Positions 50,401 to 60,295 of a DNA stretch of 64,000 nt are shown here, piece by piece (within the stretch, counting starts at the first letter, position 1; every line of letters begins with the position of its first letter). The notes beneath the pieces were generated by a model that made no database searches, had not been told where the DNA came from, and saw nothing but the letters and a program-made list of their open reading frames with translations. The stretch is from Sitta carolinensis (taxonomy: Eukaryota; Chordata; Aves; Passeriformes; Sittidae). The translations under genes and the position numbers were made by a program. The DNA lies in contig CM063299.1 in NCBI GenBank assembly GCA_032173965.1, positions 434,001 through 498,000 of the forward strand, given 5' to 3'.

Positions 50401-53400
50401 TCTTGCATGTTTAAACCTGATGCAGGAGCACCTTCCTCATCACCTTCACCTTCCCTTCCCCTCCGTCACTCCGTGTCTCACCCACACCCCTTTGCAAGGG
50501 GATCAGAGCACATGACTTCTCTGGGTCAGGCAAAATGCTTTGGCTGCGCTCGGTAGGAAAGAGACTTTAAAACTAGCTTGTGGATTTGGGTCTCAGCCAC
50601 GTGGGAATCTCTGGGCTACAGGTCAGGGCTGGTGCAGAGCCAGGATTCCAGGAGTCCCCATCCTCCCTTCCTGGCTGTCCCCATGGCTACCTCCCTGCAG
50701 TGGGCTGCAGGTCTGCTGGGCTTGCCCAGGACAGAACTGTGGGATTGTGGTGTTGGCCTGTCTGCTCCCTGCTTTGGCTAGAAAAGCAACAGGAGAGAAA
50801 GAACTGCCCCCTTTGCCTGAAAACCCTCTGTTTTGAGGAGCTTTTAGCTGATCTGGAGGGAGAGGAACTGTCACCATTGGCACACCTGCAGTGGTTGTGC
50901 CCTGCTAACACACATTGTTTGGCTCTTTTAAAAATACTTCCTTTATTGCTATTTCAAAGGACACAAGGTAGCAGCAGGAGCTGCCCTAATCTGCGTTGCC
51001 TTAGGCTGCATTAAAGGCTGGCTGTACAGGCTTTAAGGTCCTTCCCAGCAAACCTGTGAGCTACAACACCAGCACAACTATTGAAAGGCGTGAGATCAGG
51101 CTCTGATCGTACTCATCCTGGAAAACCTGAGAGAGAAATAAGGAAATGCGTTAAGAAGACCATGATCCTGGTCCTCTGCCAGGTGTGGGGTTTGCTTTTG
51201 AGCTCAGTGCTTGCCAGCAGTGAGGGAATAGGAGCATCCGTGTGGGCTCCGTGTGGCTGTTATTTTCAGAAGTCTGTGTAGAATTTAAATTCCCAGTGGT
51301 GAAACTTAACTTCAGAAAATGGAGAGTCTGAATGTGGTTTTACAGATTTCACCTAATTTTGTCTGTTTTATGCATATAATAAGTGTGGCCCTGGGCTGGG
51401 GGACCAGATCTGTGGCTGTGCAGTGCTACACTGGCTTAAAAACCCACAGAAGAGGCCTTGGAATAGTTGATCCCCCTCAGGTGTGTGTGGTTTGCATTTC
51501 CCAGCAGCAGTGCTGGGCAGTGTGGTGTATTCCTCTGTATTGTGCTGACTAATGCAGCAGCTCCCCTGACCTTGCCAATGGATGTGGCAATTCCAGCACC
51601 AAGGGGGCATTAGCAGGAGAGGACAAGGTACCTCTTTCCTCCCTGTCTGACCCTAGGATTTCCCTGTGGTTCACAGGGTTGTTGGCTCTACCATCCACCA
51701 TCTCTTCTAGGTCAGAAGCTCTTGTCATGAAATGTGTTGCTCAGAAGCTCATCAGTACTTAGGCTTTTTCCCTTCTTCTATATTTCAGGTTTGGGGACTT
51801 ACCAGTTTTCCCTCAGAGAGCCTTCAACTAGAGCCATGCTTACTGTGCCAGCTCTTGTCCTTCCCTTTCTGCCCAAATTTGGCAGGTGTAAATATAGCTG
51901 AACACATTTTACATCAGCATAACTGTCAATATAAAATAATGAGCTGTGGACATGGGAGTGGCCAGATTAGTGTAGATTGTTCTTGTTTTCATTCTCATTC
52001 TATTTCCTTTTCTTTTCTCCGACTGTAGACTTTAAAGAGGAAGGAAAAAGAATATGAACATGAGATGGAGCGGCTGGCAAGAGAGAAGATCGCTACCCAG
52101 CAGCGGCTGGCAGAACTGAAGAACGAGTTGAGCCAGTGGATGGATGTCTTGGAGATTGACAGAATTATTCGACAGACAGTTCAGCCAGAGGATGACCAGG
52201 CATCTACCTCGACAGCATCAGGTACCCATAATTGTTCTCTTTTTTTCATAATCATCACAGAAGGTCATTGATGCAGTTACATTGGGGTGGTGGGAATCTT
52301 CATTTAGAAGCATCAGGGTCTTCTTGCATTCAGAATAAAGTAAAAGGTTTTGGAGTGTGTGTAAATGTTGATGTTGTTAACAACACACTGCTGCTCGTGT
52401 GAAGTAAACTGAAACTTGTGCGTCGCTGTCAGGTAGATACAAAGTGCAGGTTTGCACATCCAACCTCATTGTGCAGATAAATGCCTGCTTTCCAAATGCA
52501 GCTTTTTTCTGGTACAGCTCTGCAGCCCTGCTTGTTTGAAGTGGGCATCCTGGTATCTTTGTGTGGATGTGGGAGGGTGTTCAGCATATATCGAAGAAGG
52601 ATTTGGTACAGGGAGGATCACCAGAGCATTTGAACAACTTAATGAGCCTTCACATTGCATGAGGAGGATTCTCAGTGAAGATGAAATGACGCTAATGGAT
52701 ATCTGACGTGTGGTTCCAGTGAGAAGTTTCTGTGAGACAGGAGAGTGCATGCTTCTCTCCACACCCAGAATCTGCAGCAGGAAGAGTAGGCAGGCTGTGG
52801 ATGTGGAGCTTTCCAGAGACATGGAGACTGTAGCAGTGCATAACCATTCACAGCAGTTCCTTCAAGTCAGCATTTGCTCTTGGCGTGCCAGGCAGACGAT
52901 GCGGCAGGTTCTGGGAAGGGAAAGCCTGAGTTTGTTGAGGCTCATCACCTCTGATGGTAGGAGCAGGCTCCAGGTGTAGTCTGATGGAAGTTGGGAGTAG
53001 CAGTGCTCTGTTGTGAGAAGTGCCAGCTGTTCCCTCTGCAGAGGCCTCTGCTGAAAGCGACTGCATCAAGCTGCTGCTACCCAGAGCTTGGGAAGGGGGA
53101 GTGTCTTCCCTGGTGTTCCTGCTGCTTCAGTATCTTCTGAGATTTTTATTCTTTCTGCATGGCTGGCACTAGAACAGACAGTATAGGGTGCCATGCTTGT
53201 CTCCCTGATCTCAGGGCTAGTATTTCTTGTTTTGCTTCCTTGGTTCCTGGACTGGACAAGAGTCCATTTTCCAGAACCAGACAAGACACTTGCTGCTGTG
53301 TTTCTCCATGGCTATTTCCTCCTGCTCTGGGAGCAGGAGTGGTGCCGATCCGTGGAACAGCTGGCCAGGAAAGGAAACCCTGTTCCTCTTCCTAGAAGGA

Positions 53401-54427
53401 GCCCACTTCAGCCCAGACAGCTCAGCCAGGTGCTTTCTGTCAGCCTCTGCTCATTGTGCTCCCCTTGCCTGCCCAGTGAAGACCCCTCAGCCTATTAGGA
53501 GCACCCTGCTCTAGCTGGGTCTTTGAGCTGTCACAGCTGCCTGGCTCCGGGTCCTTGGCCCACAGGAGAGGGCTGTGCTGTGCCAGGGTGCCACCAGCTG
53601 CAGCTCAGTGACGCCTCCTGCACGTCTCCTCTGCTGATGCTGCCTTTTAGGGAGGCTCGTTGGTCCAGTTCGTGCTCTGCTTGCCTTTTTATCGGAGTTT
53701 CTTCATTTCGTATTTTCCAGAGGGTGAAGACAACATGGATGAAGATATGGAAGATGACAGGCCAGTGAACTCATTACCAAAACTCACCCAGCGCCAGCAC
53801 CCAGAGCTGCTGAAAGCCGTCCCCCCCAGTGCTGCTGCCCCCCTGCCCACGGTCCTGCCCCCACACGTGTCCATCCAGCAGAAGCCCCACGCCCAGCCCT
53901 CCCTGCAGACACAAGCACTGGTCCCGCCGCAGGCGATCGTCCCTGCACAGACTCACATCGTGGCGGCCTCGACCGTGCAATCGACTGTTATCGCCCACAC
54001 CGCCACCACCCACGCCTCGGTCATCCAGACTGTCAACCACGTCATTCAGGGTCCACAGACCAAGCACATCGCTCACATTGCACCTTCCACATCCAGCCCC
54101 GTGCAACTCACCACTGCTGCTCAGCCCATCGGCCACATCACTGTGCACCCAGCCACCATCAACCACATGGCCCACCTGGGCCCACAGCTGCCCATCTACC
54201 CCCAGCCCGTGGCCGTCAGCCAGCCCGTGGTGAGCCACATCGCTCACACCATCTCGCACCAGCAAGTGAACGGCACCACGAGCCTGGGCCAGCCGGCCGT
54301 GATGGCCAAGCCGGCCGTGGGCACCCAGGTCGTGCATCACCCGCAGCTGGTGGGGCAGACGGTGCTGAACCCGGTGACTATGGTGACCATGCCGTCATTC
54401 CCGGTGAGCACGCTGAAGCTGGCCTAG
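26361..54427 (+). CDS. MNT: MNT, MAX-binding transcriptional repressor (six coding exons, whole span)
   Basis: MNT is a nuclear bHLH-zipper protein that pairs with MAX, binds CACGTG E-boxes and recruits SIN3-HDAC corepressors, opposing MYC. Joining 26361-26433, 34810-35371, 37464-37505, 38158-38269, 52029-52221 and 53721-54427 gives 562 residues, close to the 582 of human MNT. Order: SIN3-interaction helix (1-20), charged and proline-rich segment (26-211), bHLH (about 213-263) with DNA-contacting H219, E223 and R227, leucine zipper (264-305), acidic patch (328-340) and a long His/Ala/Thr/Pro tail. Intron phases are 1, 2, 2, 0 and 1. All borders are GT/AG and the frame stays open throughout. 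The bHLH-zipper and the C-terminal end are almost identical to mammalian MNT as I know it, while exon 2 is diverged. Only the exons listed separately are coding. Confidence 0.97.
26428..26433. promoter_or_regulatory. CACGTG E-box at the exon 1/intron 1 border
   Basis: A canonical E-box made of the last six bases of exon 1. It is a candidate site for MYC-MAX or MNT-MAX on MNT's own gene. Because it overlaps coding sequence, some of its conservation could come from the codons and splice site. Confidence 0.4.
26771..26776. promoter_or_regulatory. CACGTG E-box in 5' intron 1
   Basis: A third canonical E-box within the CpG island, about 340 bp into intron 1 and flanked by GC-rich sequence, which favours MAX-dimer binding when unmethylated. 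Confidence 0.4.
29341..29393. repeat. Short direct duplication, offset 31 bp
   Basis: A 22-base sequence containing GGCTGTGTAACACACGAG is present at 29341-29362 and again at 29372-29393, followed by a further partial copy (TGTAACACATGA). It looks like a recent small tandem duplication within MNT intron 1. Confidence 0.8.
34810..35371 (+). CDS. MNT: MNT coding exon 2 (charged and proline-rich segment)
   Basis: Completes codon 25 (Glu), encodes residues 26-211 and gives two bases of codon 212. The first part is rich in Glu, Lys and Gln (HEKLCLEREQEQKKA), matching the Glu/Gln-rich stretch after the SID in other MNT proteins. Then comes a Pro/Ala/Leu/Val-rich segment with PPPP at about residues 78-81, ISVIPIPVVTGSPQ, and LGALKLAPADDMKPIE just before the bHLH exon. 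GC content is very high. The donor GTGAGT begins at 35372. The segment is poorly conserved between classes but its landmarks and position are diagnostic. Confidence 0.95.
35372..37463 (+). other. MNT: MNT intron 2 (2.1 kb)
   Basis: Has a GTGAGT donor and a GGGTTACAG acceptor. Its main content is a minus-strand CR1-type LINE fragment at about 35848-36160. The remainder shows no gene. A CACGTG hexamer at 37284-37289 is expected by chance. Confidence 0.9.
35848..36160 (-). mobile_element. CR1-type LINE fragment (3' end, decayed)
   Basis: Read on the plus strand, the segment follows the antisense order of the avian CR1 3' region: an AGCTGGAAGGGGCTGAAGG block, a TTTAGTCTGCCCTC block, TTGCTCCAGGTTAG, a TGGTGGAGACCCTGCCTCC block and finally CCCCTCAGTTTTCCTGCAGC with GACCTGGGTCTGTTCAGTC. 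Each resembles the corresponding consensus part as I know it, with many substitutions and some gaps. No reverse transcriptase frame remains. The recognisable order of blocks makes the call fairly firm; the exact ends are approximate. Confidence 0.6.
37464..37505 (+). CDS. MNT: MNT coding exon 3 (basic region)
   Basis: A 42-bp exon that completes codon 212 (Gly) and encodes residues 213-225, VGTREVHNKLEKN, plus two bases of codon 226. It carries most of the DNA-binding basic region: H219 and E223 correspond to the base-contacting His and Glu of class B bHLH proteins, which specify CACGTG. The donor is GTGCGT, less usual at position +4 but acceptable. The split of the basic region between this and the next exon matches the known layout of MNT. 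Confidence 0.95.
37506..38157 (+). other. MNT: MNT intron 3 (0.65 kb)
   Basis: A short intron separating the two halves of the basic region. A T/G-rich low-complexity stretch (repeated TTTG) lies at about 37545-37625. The acceptor is TTTTCTCTAG. No other feature was seen. Confidence 0.9.
38158..38269 (+). CDS. MNT: MNT coding exon 4 (end of basic region and helix-loop-helix)
   Basis: Completes codon 226 (Arg) and encodes residues 227-263. The sequence RAHLKECFETLKRNIPN supplies R227, the third base-contacting residue, and helix 1. The loop VDDKKTSN follows, and then helix 2 with LSVLRSALRYIQ. It is essentially identical to mammalian MNT except for a Ser in place of Thr in helix 2, as far as I remember the human protein. 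The exon ends in phase 0 at a GTACGT donor. Confidence 0.97.
39327..39545. repeat. Minisatellite D, 20-bp unit, about 11 copies
   Basis: The unit is CTGTCTGTCCCTGCCCGTGG. The first copies are nearly perfect, while the middle (39429-39490) is degenerate, with CTGTC and CCTGT pieces. It lies in MNT intron 4 and gives a pyrimidine-rich RNA segment in the sense strand. Confidence 0.95.
44440..44560. repeat. T/G-rich low-complexity tract
   Basis: Long T runs are interrupted by G, including TTTTTGGGGGTTTGCGGGGGGG and repeated GGTTGG/TTTG pieces. No element body is recognisable on either side. It could be a worn poly(T) tail of a reverse-oriented retroposon or simple slippage DNA. Confidence 0.6.
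44913..44969. repeat. Minisatellite E1, 19-bp unit, three copies
   Basis: Three head-to-tail copies of GCGGCCAGTGAGGAGCAGA, identical to one another. They directly precede the longer 19-bp array E2 and are joined to it by an intermediate unit, GCGGCTGTGCAGAGCGGTG, at 44970-44988. Confidence 0.95.
44989..46078. repeat. Minisatellite E2, 19-bp unit, about 57 copies
   Basis: The unit is CCCGTGCAGTGTGGCCTGG. Variants read TGGCGTGG, TGGCTGG or lose one to two C residues, and longer spacers occur around 45270-45310 and 45410-45485. The array has no stop codon in several frames of either strand; open frames of up to 467 codons on the minus strand and 464 on the plus strand cross it. They translate to Cys/His/Gly/Ala low-complexity sequence and are not genes. 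The array lies wholly within MNT intron 4. Copy number is estimated from length. Confidence 0.95.
52029..52221 (+). CDS. MNT: MNT coding exon 5 (leucine zipper)
   Basis: Encodes residues 264-327 and the first base of codon 328. It begins TLKRKEKEYEHEMERLAREK and continues through IATQQRLAELKNELSQW. This is the leucine zipper that pairs with MAX and gives partner specificity, followed by WMDVLEIDRIIRQT and QPEDDQASTSTAS. It is nearly identical to mammalian MNT; IIRQTV here corresponds to a slightly different stretch there. It starts in phase 0 and ends at a GTACCC donor at 52222, weaker than the others. Confidence 0.97.
52222..53720 (+). other. MNT: MNT intron 5 (1.5 kb)
   Basis: Average-GC sequence from a GTACCC donor to a TATTTTCCAG acceptor. 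Several overlapping open frames occur around 53.2-53.5 kb, none with recognisable domains. No transposon was identified. Confidence 0.9.
53721..54427 (+). CDS. MNT: MNT coding exon 6 (C-terminal region)
   Basis: Completes codon 328 (Glu) and encodes residues 329-562, ending at TAG (54425-54427). An acidic patch, EGEDNMDEDMEDD, comes first, then a Pro/Ala/Gln segment. The tail is rich in His, Ala, Thr and Val, with recurring IAH and HI motifs (STVIAHTATTHASVIQTVNH; KHIAHIAP; GHITVHPATINHMAH; SHIAHTISHQQVNG). The end, VGQTVLNPVTMVTMPSFPV to the final LKLA, is practically the same as in mammalian MNT. Strong conservation of this tail, whose biochemical role is poorly defined, suggests a specific function. 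Confidence 0.97.
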
Positions 54428-54720
54428 AGGGGACGCCCAGCGGCGAGGTCTTTGTCGGGAACCTTTCCTAAGGAAACTCCGTACATTCCAAGCGGGGCCC
54501 GTGGGCAGGAGGCGCGGGGTGCCGGCGGTGGCGGGGCCGCGCTGTCCCGGTGCTCCGCCTGCCGCCGGCTCGGGCCGCTCCGCCCGGGGCCGCTCGGCCC
54601 GGACACTTCAAAGACAGCTGTTCATGGTGATTTTTTTTCCTTTTATGTGTAATGAGTGAACTATGGATATGATGTTCTTAAGACTTTAATTTTGCCCTCT
54701 TATGTGTTGCTTCTTTGTAG

Positions 54721-54726
54721 AATAAA
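54721..54726 (+). terminator. Possible proximal MNT poly(A) signal
   Basis: AATAAA 294 bases after the stop codon. The nearest GT-rich stretch is about 80 bases downstream, further than usual, so use is uncertain. Confidence 0.3.
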
Positions 54727-54784
54727 AATTGCTGATCTCTTTATCGAGACATTGCGTAGAATGGGAAAAAAAATCATAGAAGTC

Positions 54785-54848
54785 TATATTTATATATATG
54801 TGTGTATGTGTGTGTATATATATGTATATACATATATATATAAATATA
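54785..54848 (+). repeat. AT/TG microsatellite with a 26-bp perfect palindrome
   Basis: TA and TG dinucleotides alternate. Bases 54815-54840 form a perfect palindrome centred on GTATATAC, which can fold as a hairpin in DNA or in the MNT 3' UTR. Confidence 0.9.
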
Positions 54849-57800
54849 ACATTTGAAGGCCTTTTGTAAGGTTGATTATTTTGCAGGATTATGAGACAAA
54901 ATTCATTTTTGGAGGAAGAAGATAGAGTGTCCTCTCTAAACAAGAAACTATAAGATAGATGGTTTGGTGGACCAGAGTACAGTGGCAAAAAAACCCCCAA
55001 CAACAAACCACGAGTCAAACCATGTTGAAGGTACTTCCCATCAATATATTACATTTCAAAAACCATCTAAAATCACTGTGACTTGTTATGGCATTTTAAG
55101 GAAATTCTCTGTCCTGTCTAATAAAAGGAAAAAGAATACACAAACAGACTTGATTTGTTGCCATTTTATAAGTGACTTGATTTTTATAGCTATGTCAAAA
55201 AAATACTGGTTTTTATTATTTTAATGATTGACAATGCTTTGTTTGGATGTTTTTGGGGGAATTTGTATTTTGTCTGATTTGGTTTGCTGATGCAATAATT
55301 GGTTTTGCAGATCTCTGTGCATGGCATGGCCCCGGTCAGGGTCCCTCCTGCCGGTCCAAGCCCCCCAGGTTTCTCGGGTTTGTTGTTTGGCAGAGGCACG
55401 TACTTTGTGCTGGCAGCTTGCAGGGTGATTCTGTGGCCTGGTGAATGGAACCTGGGACGAGAAGACCAAGAGAAATGAGGTAGATTTGCTGCATGGGTTA
55501 ATGTTTGTTAGTTTGTTCTGTCCTGACCACGCTTTGGTGTGGGAGCCGGTAGGTTTGGAAAGGGATAAAAGGGGATGTGGTTCCCTTCCAGAGCAGTTCA
55601 AACAGCTTTGTTCCCTTTGACAGGGAATCTCTCCTTATGCAGGATTAGGGTTTTCTGCAGGAGATCAGTGTGAGAGCTCGTGTCTGACAGTGAGGCGTGC
55701 ACCAAAGAACCCTCATCCCTCAGGACCTTCCCATTCCCCCTTCCTGGTAGTTGGGGCAGACCTGTCTGAGGTCAGTGGCAAATCCCAGCGAGCCAGGAGA
55801 GCAGGAATGCTGTTTGTCTCTGCTGGTACCTGCCCGCCTGCCCGGGAGGCTGCCTGGGACGTGTTGTGCTGCTCGATGATTGTTCTGGTCCTTGCACTGT
55901 GTGTAGCTACTGCTGTGAATGATCTCCGTTCTGTCTTCCTCTCTTTTGAAAACAAATATTCCACAGTCCTTACTGCAGGCAAAATGCTGCTGTAGCCAGC
56001 AGCCATTCTCTGAGGGCAGGATGGGAGGATGGTCCCATGCCTGCCCAGGAGCTTTGGGAGAGAAGGAGGGAGTGGCTGAGCACCTCACCTGGGTGCCTCC
56101 AGTGTGGGGCCGAGGTCTCCTGCAGGAAAACAGCATCCATACTCAGCCCAAAAGACCTGCTGACTCGAGCAGGACTTCAGCCTGTTGAGGACTGGTGTGA
56201 ACAGTCAGGAGGATAATTGAGAACATCTGCCTGTTCCATACTGTCCCCAGTTAAAACTGGTCTTTTGCCTGGAGGCAAAAGAAATGACTGCAGAGGTCAG
56301 GGGTGACTGTGCCTTCTGAGCAGGTGTCACTGGGAATTCTGTGAAGTCTGTTTATTAAGCCCCAGTTACCTCTTGTTTTGTTTTTCTTTCATGCATCCTT
56401 GAGTTCAGGAAGCTCTTGGCTGTGCTGCTAGCACAGCTCCTGCAAAAATGGACAAAACTTGAAGGATTTTTTCCTAGAACCCCATTTAAGCAGGTCGTTT
56501 GTTCTCATTGCAGTGCACCATTAACACTGGGGTATTCCCAGAATGGCCAGGACTTTGTCCTTTGTCCCTGCAGGTGCTTTCCCAAGGAGGCCTTTGTGTG
56601 CCAGTATTTGAGAGATAGGGCTGGGTATGGGCTCAGTTTCTCCTCATCAGAAACTCCTCAACGCTGCGTGCAGCAGTGTCACCTCCCATCTCAGGAGGGA
56701 GTGTGGCTTTGCCTTCTGCAGCAGCCTCAGGAGGGAGAGGACACGTTTCTGTCTTTTTTTACTGTTCCTGCTCACAAACTAACAAATTCTCCTCATTGAA
56801 GGAGAAGGGGCCAGGTTGAGAATGGGCTTGGTGCAGGAGCATTGGCTGAGCCCCAGGGAGATTTGCTTTCTGCTGGGTTATTGAATGGCCTGTGCTGTAT
56901 GGACAGGGGTGCTGCTGACCTCATCTTCTACTCCCTTATGGTGTGGAGCAAAGAGTGGCCCTGCCTTGCCCACTCCTGTATCTTGGCCGGTTTTTCTTTC
57001 CTCTTGCAGTTGTGCCATGCTGTCTGTCTCTGATCCCCTTCATGGGTGTTGGCCTCCCCATGAGGAACATCCCCCTTGGGCAGCCTGGGAGCTCCTCCAG
57101 ATATCCTGTGTACCCCTGTTGTCACCTGCCTTTGTCAGGGCTACCAGAAACATTTCTTTGGGATTTTTCTTTTTGTTTTTTAAAGTCAGCAAACTTCTCT
57201 CTATTGTGTGGGAAGAAGAGCAGCCACAGCCCTTCCTTTTACACCTTTGTTATTCCTGCTCAGAAACTTTGGATTTACACTGATGCTCTTAGAAATCCCG
57301 TTCAGTACTGTATGACAAGGGGCACTTTAGGAATGTCTCTCCTCCTTTGATATATGTTTTCCCTATGGAGAAAGCTATATATAAATATATATGTACACTC
57401 GGGGATTCTTAAGATCTAATTTGTCCCCCCCAAAAAAATCAATAAATATGAAGTTTACAAGAAATCTCTTCTGTTGTTGAATAATATTAGTTATTGGTAA
57501 CCATGCCACAGAAACAATAGAAAATGGGGTTTCAATGTAGCAGTTTGAGAGGGTTTTCTGTCTGTCATACCTGGCTGGGAGCCTGTTGGTCAGTGGAGAT
57601 GGTTCTGCGTGTCCTGCTGCTGCCAGGCAGATCGTGCCCAGGAGCTGGGCCTGTGCTGGGAGCTCAGCCAGCACGGCCGGGGTTGCAGCTGGGCAGATGT
57701 GGGCACAGAACCCTGGGGTGGCCCTGGGGGCACCTTGTGCTGGGCTGAGCCTGCCAAAGCCACTTGCAGCTCTGCCAGGGAGCTGTGGGCAGAGGGCAAA

Positions 57801-60166
57801 GAACCCAAACTGCTATTTTAAAGTGAACCTGAAAAGAGCTCTTAACGCTGACACTTTAGATACAGGAATGTATTCCTGACCTCACCAGTAAAAGTTAGCC
57901 AGATCTGTGTAGTTTATGCTTAGGCAGGGAAGTGATCTGATTTCCCATGTTCTCTGCAGTTCCTTGTGTGGGATCCAAGAGGCAATGGGTCCTGTGTCCC
58001 TGGGGGCACAGAGGGGGGCAGCTGGTGACCCACATTTCACATGGGGAAATAAGGGCTGGAGCCAAACTGCTGCCGTCGGAGTTTTTCTGCATGTGTGTGT
58101 GTGTGTGTCCATCTGTCTGTCCGTTCTGGGGCTGAGTGTTGGGTGTCGAAGGCCAGAAGGGCTCCAGTGTCACCACTGGGCCCCTGGACTGGCTGGGTTT
58201 TGGTTTCTTGAGCAGAGCTGGACAGAGGGGACGGCCCTTTGCAGAGGGCTCTGCTCTCCATGCCCATGGCATGTCTGGAGTGTTCATCATCCTGCTGAGC
58301 CAGCTGCTGCCGCTGCTGTTGGGCTCCTTGTCTTTTTTTAATTTGTTTTATTTCAAAGTGGCCTTCTGTAACAAAAGAAACAAAAAAAATGCCTTTGGGT
58401 GGTTTCGGTGGAGGTGAGGTGTCGCTGCTGTGTCGGTGTCAGTGTGGTTGTCCGTGCGCACGCCTGGTAGATTCCTGTAGACATGCAATGCAAGGCTTAT
58501 TGTGTCTGGTTTTTGTATGTAGCCTGTGTCTCTTTGGACTGGTTTGCATCCTGAGGGTGTTTTTTGCATTTAAAGAAAAAAAAAGTGAGAACTGTTCCAG
58601 GTTGAGTGGGTACAAGGGGCTCTGGAGCCCTCCCGTGTGCCAGGGGTCTGGGGGAAGGTGTCCTTTGCCCCACGGGATGATGTGATCAGTGCTTATTTGG
58701 CCCCTTTGCTTTCTGGGATGGGTATCCCGTGTCCCCAGTGGGGTGAGCAGCCTTGGCCAGATGAACCAGTTGACCTCTGCTTACCTGAGCAGGACTTTGG
58801 CTCAGCCTGTCTCGGTGTTCAGGCACTTAATTAGCTTAGTTAGATATGTGGCTGCTGCAGAGGGCTCGTGGAGCTGGTGTGGAAGTGGGTAGCTCTGAGC
58901 ACTCACAGGTGAGGCTTCTCTGAGACTTGGCATATTTTTTTTCTGAACAGTTGTTCATTCCAGTCTTATTTTGATTCTAAAAGCTGTGGGGGGTGAGGAG
59001 AGGGAAACCCTCATACTTATGGCCTGTTTTGCATCCCTTGTTTTCATTTGGGACAGATTAAAATGGATTATAACACTATCTTTAGGTTTTTTCTCCCTGA
59101 GTGAAGCATCAGTTGTTAGAAGCAGATGTTTATTGTTAAGGAAAATAGGCTGTGGATAGAATCAGTCATGGCTTCTTCCTGTCCCTGTTATACAGAAATT
59201 GATAATCCAGACTTGAACTATTGCAATACCAGCCCAGCACTGGGTGTGTGCAGTCGTGGCAGAGGTTGTGTTTGGCTGTTCCTAGGCTGGCTCACTCCTT
59301 GTCCAGGGCTGCTGAACAGCGAAGGAGGGCCCCACTCACCTCTGTCCCCGCACTGTCAGTGTGGGGACAGGGCTGTTCTGTGCTGGGATGTGGTGGGAAT
59401 GGGCTGTGGGCTGTCATGGCGCTCCTCATCAGGACGGCAGGGCTGGTTCTGCTCTAGCTCCGGATGAGGCCCATTGCTTCACCCCAGGGCTTGTGCTGCG
59501 AACAGGAATGTGTGCGGGAGCGCTGGTGCAGAAGCCACCACGCCCTCCAGGGCAGTGTCGCAGGCTCCCGGCCGGTGTCTGCGGAGGTTTCCCTGGCTGG
59601 CTGGCGGCAGGCACGGCCTCCCGGGGCAGGCACCGGCCAGAGCCGCCCTCGGAACGCCCCGGCCAGAGCCCGCGCCGGCCGCGGGACCCGCGCCGATGCC
59701 TTACGGAAACGCCTTAACAACCTGAGCCAAAAGTGAGGTGGGGCCTGACTGCAGCCACGCAAAGATTTCTTGGCTGCTGGTCAGGCCCCGGCCTGGGCGT
59801 CGCTGGGTGAAGAGCCGTGGTGGGAGGCGTGACCCCCTGCTCTGTCACTGCATGTGCCCTCCTGCCCTCCTGCCTAAAGCATTTCTTTATTTATTTTATC
59901 TCGCTGTGCTCCCCGCGTTAGGAATGTGTCACTGGAGCTGCTGACTGTGAGCCCAGTCGCTGCCATCGCTGGCCAGGAGCCCCCGTCCCTCCCCTGCGCC
60001 TCACAGGAGCCCCGCGTCGCGCTCACCTGGGCAGGTGCAGTCTGTGTTTACAGTGAGGACGTGTCACTGTGTTACCAATTTACTGAAATACTGAATATTG
60101 ACAAACTAGACTGTAAAGATTTTTATGTGTTTGGATACATCTGCTATGTGAAAAAACAACTAATTT

Positions 60167-60174
60167 TGTACATA
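60167..60174 (+). promoter_or_regulatory. Pumilio-type element in the MNT 3' UTR
   Basis: TGTACATA fits the UGUANAUA consensus of PUM1/PUM2, which promote decay or block translation of the mRNA. It sits about 100 bases before the distal poly(A) signals, a position from which such elements commonly act. Confidence 0.45.
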
Positions 60175-60272
60175 TTGTATTTTTACTATTCAGCTGTAAA
60201 ATACTGGCTCTTCATGCTCCAGAATTTAGGTATCCTACATGAATGATATCCATGTAATAAGCACTTGCCTGA

Positions 60273-60278
60273 AATAAA
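60273..60278 (+). terminator. MNT: Distal MNT poly(A) signal, first copy
   Basis: AATAAA in an AT-rich context at the end of the likely 3' UTR, 17 bases before a second copy. Confidence 0.55.
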
Positions 60279-60289
60279 TATAAAACTGA

Positions 60290-60295
60290 AATAAA
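60290..60295 (+). terminator. MNT: Distal MNT poly(A) signal, second copy
   Basis: AATAAA followed by CATGCACTG. Together with the copy just upstream it is the best candidate for the main 3' end, with cleavage expected around 60305-60325. Confidence 0.6.

Larger units (their letters stand above)
38270..52028 (+). other. MNT: MNT intron 4 (13.8 kb)
   Basis: The largest intron, lying between the helix-loop-helix and zipper exons. It holds two GC-rich minisatellites (39327-39545 and 44913-46078) and a T/G-rich tract at 44440-44560. The rest (38.3-39.3, 39.6-44.4 and 46.1-52.0 kb) shows no gene or full-length transposon. The acceptor is TCCGACTGTAG after a long pyrimidine tract. Confidence 0.9.

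Noticed and set aside
51030..51060. Short stretch (TTTAAGGTCCTTCCCAGC) resembling a CR1 3' end
   Set aside because: Only about 20 bases match, and the expected flanking blocks and terminal ATTCTATG-type repeats are missing.
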